Shown: piece by piece, positions 39,579-51,731 of the stretch
How the letters are laid out: each line of letters starts with the position of its first letter
Numbering within the stretch: the first letter of the stretch is position 1
Source of the DNA: Betaproteobacteria bacterium
GTDB lineage: Bacteria; Pseudomonadota; Gammaproteobacteria; Burkholderiales; Rhodocyclaceae
DNA length: 64,000 bases
Assembly (NCBI GenBank): GCA_009781175.1
Contig: WQYQ01000001.1
Coordinates: 248,001-312,000, forward strand
Reading direction: 5' to 3'
Notes under the pieces: model-generated
The model's input: only the letters and a program-made list of their open reading frames with translations
Database searches by the model: none
Told to the model about the DNA's origin: nothing
Program-made: the position numbers and the translations under genes

Positions 39579-39988
39579 TCGTTCTCGATACTAACGTCGT
39601 CTCCGAGGCGATGAAACCTGAGCCACATCCGGCTGTACAGGTTTGGCTGAACGATCAGACAGCCGAAACCTTGTATCTCTCCAGCGTGACATTGGCCGAG
39701 TTGCTGTTTGGCATCGGCGCGCTCCCGGCTGGCAAGCGCAAGGATATGCTGGCGCAAACCCTTGACGGCCTGATGGGACTATTCAGGGATCGGGTGCTCC
39801 CATTCGACATTGACGCCGCGCGGCGCTACGCCGAGTTGGCCGTGACAGCCAAGACTGCTGGACGAGGGTTTCCAACACCTGACGGCTACATTGCCGCAAT
39901 TGCCGCCTCGCGCGGGTTCTTGGTGGCGTCACGCGATACCGCTCCCTACGAAGCCGTCGGCGTTACGGTCATCAATCCGTGGGACTAA
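39575..39988 (+). CDS. PIN domain toxin (FitB/VapC family)
   Basis: MIVLDTNVVSEAMKPEPHPAVQVWLNDQ, TPDGYIAAIAASRGFLVASRDTAPYEAVGVTVINPW. Confidence 0.94.
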   Translation: MIVLDTNVVSEAMKPEPHPAVQVWLNDQTAETLYLSSVTLAELLFGIGALPAGKRKDMLAQTLDGLMGLFRDRVLPFDIDAARRYAELAVTAKTAGRGFPTPDGYIAAIAASRGFLVASRDTAPYEAVGVTVINPWD

Positions 39989-40013
39989 ACATCCAGTGTA
40001 TGGTCGAACAAAC

Positions 40014-41084
40014 TTAGATATTCAAACGCTCACCGTACCCCGTCAGCTCCAAATAACCACGCCCGATACGCTGTCCCGCCTCGAAAGCCGTGACAGCGCC
40101 CTCCCAATAGACCGCCCCGGTCGAACGCCGGCTGTCGAGTTCCTGGTCATCCATTAAAGGCTTAAGTTGCAGTTCGCGGCCTGCGACCCGGATTCGCACT
40201 TCGACCGGATAACGCCAGCCGGTGCGCGGACTCGTCCATTCGCGCAAGGTTTCCCAAACGATGTCTCCGGGCCCGAAACGCAGCGTTTCGCCCGAAGCCT
40301 TGCGCCATGTCCCGCCGAACCAGAGCGCCGAGCCGTCCTGACGGCGCATGCGGAACAGCATCAAAGCGCCGCCATCGTTGAGGTTGACGCCAGCCCAATC
40401 CCAGCCCGCGGCCTCGGGATGCATCAGCTCGCTCGACCATTCGTGGTCGAACCATGCACGGCCGCTGACCTCGAAACGCTGGCCTTTGACGGTGACCGTT
40501 CCGCGCAGCGGCCACTGCGGCATGCTTACGTAATAACTTGCGTGTTCCTTTCCGGGAGCTTTCTGGCTCCACCCGTCCTTGCCTTGCAAAAGAACGGGAG
40601 GCGGCGGCGCGCCATCGAGCAGCAGCGCGAAATCCCGGCTGTCTACGCGGACATGCAGGCCATCGTTGCGGACCTCCATGCGCCAATGATCGAGAAATAT
40701 CGACAAGCGATCCGTTTCCGCGCCGACAAGACCGAAACCCGCGCGCGCCGCGCGTGAGTCGTGTAGCAGCCGATGCTCTCCCGGCCAGGCCAGCGCGGCA
40801 TGCGCGATGACGATATGGCGCGGCGAGAAAGCGCTCGGATTGTCCTCGGCGATCCCGGGGCGGACCTGAAAGAAGGTCACTTGGAAACCGAAATCCGGCA
40901 CACCGGGCGCGCTCAGCCATCCGGTCAAATACCACCATTCGGTTCGATACTCGGGATGCGCAGCGTGATCGCGCGGGAAAACCAATCTGCGGGGGACGAC
41001 AGGCGGATAGGCGGCGGCGCGCGCCGATTGCAACCAAGGCAGGGCAAACGCGGCGGCAAGCAGACGGCGGCGTGAAAGATGCAT
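40014..41084 (-). CDS. Lipocalin-like/carotenoid 1,2-hydratase (AttH) family exported protein
   Basis: Signal peptide; FPRDHAAHPEYRTEWWYLTGWL; HEWSSELMHPEAAGWDWAGVNLNDGGALMLFRMRR. Confidence 0.9.
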   Translation of the reverse strand: MHLSRRRLLAAAFALPWLQSARAAAYPPVVPRRLVFPRDHAAHPEYRTEWWYLTGWLSAPGVPDFGFQVTFFQVRPGIAEDNPSAFSPRHIVIAHAALAWPGEHRLLHDSRAARAGFGLVGAETDRLSIFLDHWRMEVRNDGLHVRVDSRDFALLLDGAPPPPVLLQGKDGWSQKAPGKEHASYYVSMPQWPLRGTVTVKGQRFEVSGRAWFDHEWSSELMHPEAAGWDWAGVNLNDGGALMLFRMRRQDGSALWFGGTWRKASGETLRFGPGDIVWETLREWTSPRTGWRYPVEVRIRVAGRELQLKPLMDDQELDSRRSTGAVYWEGAVTAFEAGQRIGRGYLELTGYGERLNI

Positions 41085-43586
41085 TCAACTATCCTCGCGC
41101 ACAGCGCGCAACGCGCCTTCACGCATGGCCTGTGCACCCGCGAGACGGGCGGCTAGAGCGGCCGACGCGATCATCGCAAGCGAGAAGCCAAGCAGGCTCA
41201 GCCAGGGAATCGAGAAGTCCATGCTCCAATGGAAACTTTGACGATTGATGACGCGCACCAGCAGCACGCCGATCAAACCGCCCGCGGCCAAGCCGCCGAG
41301 CACGCCGAGCCCGGCGGTCAAAGCGCCCTCGCATGCCAGGGTTGCCCCGATCTGACCCCGAGTCAGCCCAAGGTGGCGCAGCATGCCGAATTCCTTTTTC
41401 CGCGCCGCAACCGCAGCCGCGAAACTTGCCGCGATGCCGAAAAGCCCAATCAGCACCGCACAGGCTTCGAGCGCGTAAGTCACCGCGAAAGTGCGGTCGA
41501 ACAATGCCAGACTGGAGCGGCGGATCTCGCCCGCGCTCACGATGTCGAGCGCCGCGCCGAAACGCTGGCGCAATTCAGCACTAACGTTTTCCGCGCTCGC
41601 GCCCGGCGCAAGCCAGAGCGCGGCGTCGGTCGCCAGCGCATCCGCGTTGAAGCGCCGATAGACGGCCAAGTCAATCAACACCGCGCCGTTCTGGCGCGCG
41701 TAGTCACGCCACACGCCGGCGACCTTAAAGCTTCGGTAAACGCCACCGAACGGCAATTCGATCGCCATTCCGGGACGCCAGCCGAACAGATCCTGCGCCG
41801 CTTCCGAAATCCAGATCGGCGTATCGCCAGCGGCAACCCTCTGCTCCGCCTGCATCGGAAACAGCGCACCCGCACCTTCCGCGGGAATCCGCCGCGCGAC
41901 AATGGAAAGCGGCAATACGCTTCCCGGCAGTCGGATCTGCTCGTGCCGGACGTACTCGACACGGGCAACGCCCGGCATGCGCTCAAGCGCCATCTGCGCC
42001 GCGGCGTCGAGCCCGCCGGCCTGCCCGATGCGTCCGGCGCGCACATAAAGATCCGCCGGCAGCACGCGGTCGAGCCAGGCATCGACCGAATCGCGGAACG
42101 ACGCCACCATGATCGCCATCGCAACCGCCAAGGCCACGCTCGCGAGTACGCCTCCGCTCGCAATCACGGCTTGACCTGAAGCGCCCGCGACGCGTTGGCG
42201 CGCCAGATCGAAAACAATCGCCTGCATGGCGGGCAGATGCGCAAAGAGCCTGCGCGCCAGAGCGGGCAACAAGGCAATCGCGCCGACGAGCACGCAAACG
42301 ACCGCCAGATAACCGGCCACCGGCAGGCCGCCGAGCGGCGGAATCGCCGCCAGCGGGAAAGCCAGCAATAGAAAACCCACGCCCAGCCGACGCCGCGTCG
42401 GCAACTTCGGCACGCTCGGCTGATAGCCGCTGCGCAAGGCCGGCGCTGGAGCGGCCCGCACCGCCGCGCGCGCCGGCCAGGCCGAGCCCGCCACGGCGGC
42501 GATGAATCCGAGCGCGACGAAAACCAGGCTGGTCGGCCAATCGAAACTCAGCGCGGTCGGCGCGTCGGAAAAATAACCCGCGCCCAGATCTCCGCCCAGC
42601 ACGCGCAAGGCCACGCCGGCGAACAGGAAGCCTAGCGCAAGGCCCGCCAAACCACCCAGCAAACCTAATGCGGCCCCTTCGGCGAGCACGCCCGTCAGCA
42701 ACATGTGGCGGCTGACGCCCAAGGCGCGCAGCAGCGCGAATTCCGCCCCGCGCCGCACCACCGACAGGGCTTGCGAAGCGAAAACGAGGAAAGCGCCCGT
42801 CGCCAGCGCGACCACCGCAAGCATGCCGAGATTCGCGCGGTAAGCCCGCGACAGGGCCGCCGCCTGCATCGCCGCCGCTTCGGGCTGCACCAGCGTGAGG
42901 CCCGGCGGCAGCAACCCGGCAAGCTGCGCGCGCGCCTGCGACGGCGCGACACCTTCGGCCCAGCGCAAATCGATGCGCTGCAAACGGCCAAGCTGGTCCA
43001 GCGTAAGCTGCGCGGCGGCAATATCCATCAAGCCGAAACGCGCCCCATCCTCGCCGCCATGCAGCGTTCCCACCACGCGCAAATCGCGGATCGCAAGCCC
43101 GACTTTTACGCGCAGCGTCTGGCCCGGCTCAAGCCGCAGCTCGCGCATCGCGGCGCTGGAAAGGAACACGGCGTCGGCGGCAAAACGGCTTTCCGATGCT
43201 TGCGTGGAGTCCAACTTCGGCGACAGGCCGGGCTGAATGCGCGCCGCCCGCAGCAGGTCGAGGCCCAGGATGCGTAAGCTGCCCGGTTTGTCGGCAAGCG
43301 GTGCTTCAATATCGACGACCGGGCTTGCGACTTCAACGCTGTCCAGGCGGGCGACCCGCGCATAGAGCGCTTCATCGAAACCTTGGCGCGGCCCGATGAT
43401 TTGCATATCGGCCTCGCCCGAAATCACACGCACGCCATGTTCAAACGCATCGAGCGCCGAACGATTGACAAGATTGACGGCAACCCCCAGTGCGACGCCG
43501 AGCGCAATCGCAATGAAAGAGAGGATGCTTGCCAAACGGCGGCGTGAGAGCCCCGCGACGAAGAGCGAAAAAATCAGCCGCATCAT
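41085..43586 (-). CDS. ABC transporter permease (FtsX/MacB-like, two FtsX domains)
   Basis: N- and C-terminal FtsX-type TM clusters; operon with LolD-like ATPase; start trimmed to MMRLIFSLF. Confidence 0.92.
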   Translation of the reverse strand: MMRLIFSLFVAGLSRRRLASILSFIAIALGVALGVAVNLVNRSALDAFEHGVRVISGEADMQIIGPRQGFDEALYARVARLDSVEVASPVVDIEAPLADKPGSLRILGLDLLRAARIQPGLSPKLDSTQASESRFAADAVFLSSAAMRELRLEPGQTLRVKVGLAIRDLRVVGTLHGGEDGARFGLMDIAAAQLTLDQLGRLQRIDLRWAEGVAPSQARAQLAGLLPPGLTLVQPEAAAMQAAALSRAYRANLGMLAVVALATGAFLVFASQALSVVRRGAEFALLRALGVSRHMLLTGVLAEGAALGLLGGLAGLALGFLFAGVALRVLGGDLGAGYFSDAPTALSFDWPTSLVFVALGFIAAVAGSAWPARAAVRAAPAPALRSGYQPSVPKLPTRRRLGVGFLLLAFPLAAIPPLGGLPVAGYLAVVCVLVGAIALLPALARRLFAHLPAMQAIVFDLARQRVAGASGQAVIASGGVLASVALAVAMAIMVASFRDSVDAWLDRVLPADLYVRAGRIGQAGGLDAAAQMALERMPGVARVEYVRHEQIRLPGSVLPLSIVARRIPAEGAGALFPMQAEQRVAAGDTPIWISEAAQDLFGWRPGMAIELPFGGVYRSFKVAGVWRDYARQNGAVLIDLAVYRRFNADALATDAALWLAPGASAENVSAELRQRFGAALDIVSAGEIRRSSLALFDRTFAVTYALEACAVLIGLFGIAASFAAAVAARKKEFGMLRHLGLTRGQIGATLACEGALTAGLGVLGGLAAGGLIGVLLVRVINRQSFHWSMDFSIPWLSLLGFSLAMIASAALAARLAGAQAMREGALRAVREDS

Positions 43587-44239
43587 GCTTCGCACAGCCG
43601 CCCGTTTTCGAGCGTCAAAACGCGGTCCGCAACGGCCGCGGCTTGCGATGAATGCGTCACCATCAAACACATCGCCCCCTGCGTGCGCACCTGCTGCGCG
43701 AGCAGCGCAAGAATCCGCTGCGCATTTTCGGGATCGAGATTGCCCGTGGGCTCATCGGCCAGCACCAGCGTCGGCCGATGCACCAGCGCGCGCGCAATCG
43801 CCAGGCGCTGCAACTCCCCTCCCGAAAGCTCGCCCGGCCAGCCCGCGCCGCGCACACCAAGGCCGACCGACTCCAGCATCGATTGCGCAGCCGCTCGCGC
43901 CTGAGTCGATCCGACGCCCTGCAAACGCAAGGGCAAGACCGCGTTGTCGAGAATCGTCAGATGCGGCAGCACATGAAAAGCCTGAAACACGAAACCCAGA
44001 TGATCGCGCCGCCAGCGGGTGCGCGCATCGTCGTCGAGGCCCGCGAGCGAATTGCCGTTCAGGCGCACATCACCCCCATCCGCCGACTCAAGCCCGGCGA
44101 TCAGATTCAACAAGGTCGACTTTCCCGTGCCCGACTCGCCGCGAATCGCAACGAAACCGCCCGCCTCCAGGCGCAAGGAGAGTGCGGAAAACAGGTTCCG
44201 ATCGCCAATGGTTTTAGTCAAAGCAATGAGTTCAAGCAT
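43583..44239 (-). CDS. ABC transporter ATP-binding protein (LolD-like)
   Basis: GESGTGKSTLLNLIAGLE, LSGGELQRLAIARALVHRPTLVLADEPTGNLDP. Confidence 0.95.
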   Translation of the reverse strand: MLELIALTKTIGDRNLFSALSLRLEAGGFVAIRGESGTGKSTLLNLIAGLESADGGDVRLNGNSLAGLDDDARTRWRRDHLGFVFQAFHVLPHLTILDNAVLPLRLQGVGSTQARAAAQSMLESVGLGVRGAGWPGELSGGELQRLAIARALVHRPTLVLADEPTGNLDPENAQRILALLAQQVRTQGAMCLMVTHSSQAAAVADRVLTLENGRLCEA

Positions 44240-44329
44240 TTTCCCGGATGCGGATTATTTGTTGAATGCAACATCTATTGTCGCCCGTACCGGCGGTGAC
44301 CATAGCCGCTATATACTCCGCCCCTCATC

Positions 44330-45142
44330 ATGGCTGTCAATCATTACGAAAACTTCCCTGTTGCCTCGATCCTCGTGCCAGCGCGCCAACGCCCGGCGGT
44401 GGAAGCGCTCTACGCGTTCGCCCGCAGCGCCGACGATCTGGCCGACGAAGGCGAGGCCACGTCGGCCGAAAGGCTCGCCGCGCTGAATGATTTTCGGCGC
44501 GGAATCGACGCGATCGAACGTGGCGAAACGCCGGACGATCCGATTTTCGGACGGCTCGCCGGTATTGTGCGCGAATATGGGCTTGCCACGAGCCTGCTGC
44601 GCGACTTACTCGACGCCTTCGCGCAAGATGTCGTCAAGACGCGCTACGCGGACTTCGCCGAGCTATGCGACTATAGCCGGCGCTCGGCGGAGCCGGTCGG
44701 CAGGCTGATGCTACAGATTTTCGCTGCCGACACGGCACAGCACCGCGCCTGGTCCGATCACATCTGCACCAGTCTGCAACTCATCAATTTTTGGCAGGAT
44801 GTGGCAATCGACTGGCGCAAAGGCCGGGTCTATCTCCCGCTTGACGAATGCGAACGCTTTGGCGTGTCCGAAGCGCAGATCGGAGCCGGCTATGTCGATG
44901 CGCGCTGGCGCGCGCTGATGCGCTTCGAGGTCGAGCGTGCGCAGACATGGATGCTCGCCGGCGCGCCGCTCGCAACCGCCCTGCCCGGCCGCTTCGGCTG
45001 GGAGATCCGGCTTGTCGTCCAGGGAGGCTTAAGAATTCTTCAAGCGATCGAAGCGGCCGGCTATGATGTGTTCCAACACCGCCCCCGCCTCGGGGCAATC
45101 GATTGGGTGCGGCTCGCGTGGCGCGCCGCCTTGATGAAATGA
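44330..45142 (+). CDS. hpnC: Squalene synthase-family HpnC
   Basis: HYENFPVASILVPARQRPAVEALYAFARSADDLADEG; adjacent to hpnD. Confidence 0.92.
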   Translation: MAVNHYENFPVASILVPARQRPAVEALYAFARSADDLADEGEATSAERLAALNDFRRGIDAIERGETPDDPIFGRLAGIVREYGLATSLLRDLLDAFAQDVVKTRYADFAELCDYSRRSAEPVGRLMLQIFAADTAQHRAWSDHICTSLQLINFWQDVAIDWRKGRVYLPLDECERFGVSEAQIGAGYVDARWRALMRFEVERAQTWMLAGAPLATALPGRFGWEIRLVVQGGLRILQAIEAAGYDVFQHRPRLGAIDWVRLAWRAALMK

Positions 45143-45975
45143 TGAATCCCGACGCCTATTGCCAGGAAAAAGCCGCCGCCAGCGGTTCTTCCTTCTACTA
45201 CAGCTTTTTGTTTCTGCCGACCGAGCGGCGCCGCGCAATCACCGCGCTATATGCGTTCTGCCGCGAAGTCGACGATGTCGTCGACGAATGCCACGATCCG
45301 CAGCTCGCCCAAGCCAAGCTCGACTGGTGGCGGCGCGAAGTTGCCGCGATCTATCACGGCGAACCGACACACCCGGTCGCGCTTGCACTCAAAGCCATCG
45401 CCCCCCGCTTCAATCTCCCCGAGGAAAATCTGCTGGAGATCATCGACGGCATGGAGATGGATTTGCACCAGTCGCGCTATCTCGACTACAAAAACCTGGC
45501 GCTCTACTGCCATCGTGTCGCGGGTGTCGTGGGCTTGCTGGCGGCCGAAATCTTCGGCTACACGAACCGGCAGACGCTCAAATACGCGCATGAACTCGGG
45601 CTGGCGTTTCAGCTCACGAACATCATCCGCGATGTCGGCGAAGATGCGATGCGCGGTAGGATCTATCTACCGCTTGAGGATCTTCGGCGTTTCAATGTCA
45701 CCGCCAAAGAGATTATCGAGCGCCAGCACAGCGAGCGTTTCGAAGCTTTGATGCGGTTCCAGATCGAACGTGCCGAAACGCATTATGCGCAAGCGCTTGA
45801 ACTGTTGCCGCGCGAAGACCGGCGCAAACAGAAAGCCGGATTGATCATGGCCGCGATTTACCGCGAGCTGCTGCACGAAATCCAGGCGGAAGGCTGCAAA
45901 GTGCTGACGCAACGGACATCGTTGACCTCTTCACGCAAGCTATGGCTTACGCTGCGCACCGCGCTCTTCGGCTAA
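45139..45975 (+). CDS. hpnD: Presqualene diphosphate synthase HpnD
   Basis: SSFYYSFLFLPTERRRAITALYAFCREVDDVVDEC, AFQLTNIIRDVGEDAMRGRIYLPLEDLRRF; ATGA overlap with hpnC. Confidence 0.94.
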   Translation: MMNPDAYCQEKAAASGSSFYYSFLFLPTERRRAITALYAFCREVDDVVDECHDPQLAQAKLDWWRREVAAIYHGEPTHPVALALKAIAPRFNLPEENLLEIIDGMEMDLHQSRYLDYKNLALYCHRVAGVVGLLAAEIFGYTNRQTLKYAHELGLAFQLTNIIRDVGEDAMRGRIYLPLEDLRRFNVTAKEIIERQHSERFEALMRFQIERAETHYAQALELLPREDRRKQKAGLIMAAIYRELLHEIQAEGCKVLTQRTSLTSSRKLWLTLRTALFG

Positions 45976-46079
45976 TTCCGTTCCTATATGGACGATTACT
46001 TTGTCGGCTTTGCTTGCCGTGCTCCAGCACTGTCTGCGCTTCGCCTTCGCGTACTCAATCGATATAGAAACGGAATAAG
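45972..46079. mobile_element. ~102-108 bp MITE-like element with terminal inverted repeats
   Basis: ATTCCGTTCCTATAT (45975-45989) vs ATATAGAAACGGAAT (46062-46076): 14/15 inverted match; supplies part of the hpnD stop codon. Confidence 0.6.
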
Positions 46080-46092
46080 AGCTGTAATAAAA

Positions 46093-46122
46093 AACGGGCG
46101 CCTATTTGCATAGACGCCCGTT
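46093..46122. terminator. Bidirectional stem-loop terminator between hpnD and convergent dehydrogenase gene
   Basis: AACGGGCG-cctatttgcataga-CGCCCGTT flanked by A- and T-rich sequence. Confidence 0.7.
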
Positions 46123-46144
46123 CATTTAGAGCCTGTTCAGAATC

Positions 46145-47188
46145 TTAGGTCATCGAAATCACAACCTTCAAGGCACGCGTTGCCGCGGCGCGCGAGAAGG
46201 TGTCGTAAGCGTCAAGCATCTGATTGAAGCTGAAGCGATGCGTGATCAAACGCGCAGGTTCGATTTTTTTCGACTGCACGGTCTTTAGCAGCATCGGCGT
46301 CGTTACCGTATCGACCAGCCGCGTCGTGATCGCAATGTTCTGGGCCCATAGCGTTTCGAGGTGCAAATCGACTTTCGCGCCATGCACGCCGACGTTGGCA
46401 ATCGTTCCGCCGGGCGCCACGATTTCCTGGCAAAGCTCGAAGGTCGCGGGGATACCCACCGCTTCGATCGCGGTATCCACGCCGACACCGCCCGTCAAAC
46501 GCCGTTTGATCGTTTCGGCGGCCTTGCCGTCGGCGCTATTGACAGTCGATGTCGCGCCGAACATGCGCGCAACCTCAAGCCGGTTATCGTCCAGATCGAC
46601 CATGATGATTTCGGCCGGAGAATAGAACTGCGCGGTCAGCAATGCCGCAAGACCAATCGGCCCTGCTCCAACGATTGCAACCGTCGAACCTGGCGCGACT
46701 TTGCCGTTGAGAACGCCGCACTCGAAACCTGTCGGCAAAATATCGCTCAGCATGACCAGCGCTTCTTCATCCGCGCCAGCGGGAATCGGATAAAGGCTCG
46801 TATCCGCATGCGGGGTACGCACATACTCGGCTTGCGTGCCATCGATTTCATTGCCCAGAATCCAGCCGCCCGATTCGCAGTGCGAATACATGCCACGCCG
46901 GCAGTAAGTGCATTTGCCGCATGAGGAAATGCAGGAGATCAATACATGGTCTCCGGGCTTGAAGGCGGTAACCGCCGGCCCCACCGCATCGACGATGCCG
47001 ACGCCTTCATGGCCCAAGATGCGGCCAGGCGTACAAGTCGGAACATCGCCTTTCAGAATATGCAGGTCCGTCCCACAAATCGTTGTTTTCGTAACCCTGA
47101 CGATTGCATCGCCTGGGTCACGAATCTCGGGCTTGGGTCTGTCATCGAGAGTCTTTTTACCAGGGCCGTGATAGACAAGCGCTTTCAT
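46145..47188 (-). CDS. Zinc-dependent medium-chain alcohol dehydrogenase family protein
   Basis: MKALVYHGPGKKTLDDRPKPEI, GHEGVGIVDAVGPAV, structural Zn CISSCGKCTYCRRGMYSHC. Confidence 0.94.
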   Translation of the reverse strand: MKALVYHGPGKKTLDDRPKPEIRDPGDAIVRVTKTTICGTDLHILKGDVPTCTPGRILGHEGVGIVDAVGPAVTAFKPGDHVLISCISSCGKCTYCRRGMYSHCESGGWILGNEIDGTQAEYVRTPHADTSLYPIPAGADEEALVMLSDILPTGFECGVLNGKVAPGSTVAIVGAGPIGLAALLTAQFYSPAEIIMVDLDDNRLEVARMFGATSTVNSADGKAAETIKRRLTGGVGVDTAIEAVGIPATFELCQEIVAPGGTIANVGVHGAKVDLHLETLWAQNIAITTRLVDTVTTPMLLKTVQSKKIEPARLITHRFSFNQMLDAYDTFSRAAATRALKVVISMT

Positions 47189-47628
47189 AACTTCACTCCT
47201 CTTCCTTCTGGAAAGTCCGGCTATTCTAAGACAACACTTCAACGCTAAGTTTTGAGTTTCAGCCTAGCTACGATGTTTTGATAGGATTGTTGCAGAGCAA
47301 CAACTTCCGCTTTGAGGTGGCTCAAAAGATGGGGAAGCTCATAGAGCCGAATCCGAAACCTTGTCCATAACGGAGCGTTCGCATGCATTGCCCCAAAAAG
47401 TGAATCGTCCCCAGCCGACTCTTCCCTACCCACGGTGAAGAAAGAACCATGCGCTCGTATGGAAGGGAACGGCGTAAATATGGGTACACATTGCAAAAAA
47501 ATGATAAAAAAGTGCCACGTGTTTTCAATGTCCCCAAAGCGACAGTCATCCAAACGACAAGAAACTGTTTTATTCCTGCAAAAAACAAAATGCAAAATTT
47601 GTTTGCACACCGATCAAAATCAAATTTA

Positions 47629-47657
47629 TTTACGCATTTAACATATGTGCATATAAT
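47629..47657 (+). promoter_or_regulatory. Sigma70-like promoter of the CADD/TenA-like gene
   Basis: TTTACG (47629-47634), 17-bp spacer, TATAAT (47652-47657). Confidence 0.55.
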
Positions 47658-47727
47658 CGTCTGGAAGTCCATCTCGCTTTGTTTGGTCTTTATTGCTGTT
47701 TTACTTCAACCCGAACTTGGAAAAAAA

Positions 47728-48471
47728 ATGCAAAAAGAATTTCATCGCACAGGGCAGTTAAAAGACATCACCAGCTATCCCACTTGGCTTCAAGACGTCG
47801 TCGCAGCAACAACCCCAGAAAAAAATCGTGTCGTCCAGCATGAATTTTTTGCGTTAATGCGGGATGGGAAAATCGAATTACCGCGAGTGCGTCAATTCCT
47901 CATCGGCGCCTGGAAAACCATCGAAGGCTTTCCACAATTCATGGCTCTCAATTTGCAAAAAGTCCATTTTGGGTATAGCAAAGGGGAGGATATGGCGCGG
48001 CGCTATTTGATTCAAAATATCCGCGTCGAGCAAAAGCACGCAGATCATTGGGCGGAATGGGCTCGCGCGGCCGATGTTACAGTGGACGATCTGAATGCTG
48101 GCCGGCATTCTTTTGAGACACAGACGCTCGCCCACTGGTGCTGGTACATTTCGAGCCAGCCATCCCTCGCCGTTGGAATCGCGGCAACCAATTTCGCAGT
48201 GGAAGGCGCAACCGGCGAATGGTCTTGCCTGGTGTGCTCAAAAGACGATTACGAACAATCCCTGCCGGAAAAATATCGCAAGAGCGCAATGCGCTGGCTG
48301 CGTCTGCATGCCGAATACGACGACATTCACCCCTGGGAAGCCCTGGATATTATCGCCACCCTGCTCGGCCATGAACCATCGCATGCGGACGTCGATGCGA
48401 TCACGGAAGCCGTCCGTGCCAGCTATATCTACATGGCCTTGGGCCTCGACGAATCGATGGCCGCACGCTAA
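47728..48471 (+). CDS. TenA/PqqC/CADD-like heme-oxygenase-fold (diiron) protein; possible pABA-synthesis enzyme
   Basis: IRVEQKHADHWAEW, NFAVEGATGEWS, RLHAEYDDIHPWEAL (HxxxDxxH); start trimmed to MQKEFHRTG. Confidence 0.75.
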   Translation: MQKEFHRTGQLKDITSYPTWLQDVVAATTPEKNRVVQHEFFALMRDGKIELPRVRQFLIGAWKTIEGFPQFMALNLQKVHFGYSKGEDMARRYLIQNIRVEQKHADHWAEWARAADVTVDDLNAGRHSFETQTLAHWCWYISSQPSLAVGIAATNFAVEGATGEWSCLVCSKDDYEQSLPEKYRKSAMRWLRLHAEYDDIHPWEALDIIATLLGHEPSHADVDAITEAVRASYIYMALGLDESMAAR

Positions 48472-48490
48472 GTAATAAAGTAGGGCATCA

Positions 48491-48529
48491 AAAAATGCCG
48501 CCTCAGTTATTCGACTGAGGCGGCATTTT
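48491..48529. terminator. Bidirectional rho-independent terminator
   Basis: AAAAATGCCGCCTCAGT-TATTCG-ACTGAGGCGGCATTTT between convergent genes. Confidence 0.88.
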
Positions 48530-48559
48530 CATATGTAAGCCAAAAATCCCCAAACCACC

Positions 48560-51713
<3,154 letters not shown>

Positions 51714-51731
51714 GGAACCCCTCAAAAAATT

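Noticed and set aside
47245-47610. 121-aa minus-strand ORF in the AT-rich patch
   Set aside because: No recognised motif, no clear RBS, composition unlike neighbouring genes; kept only as part of the AT-rich region observation
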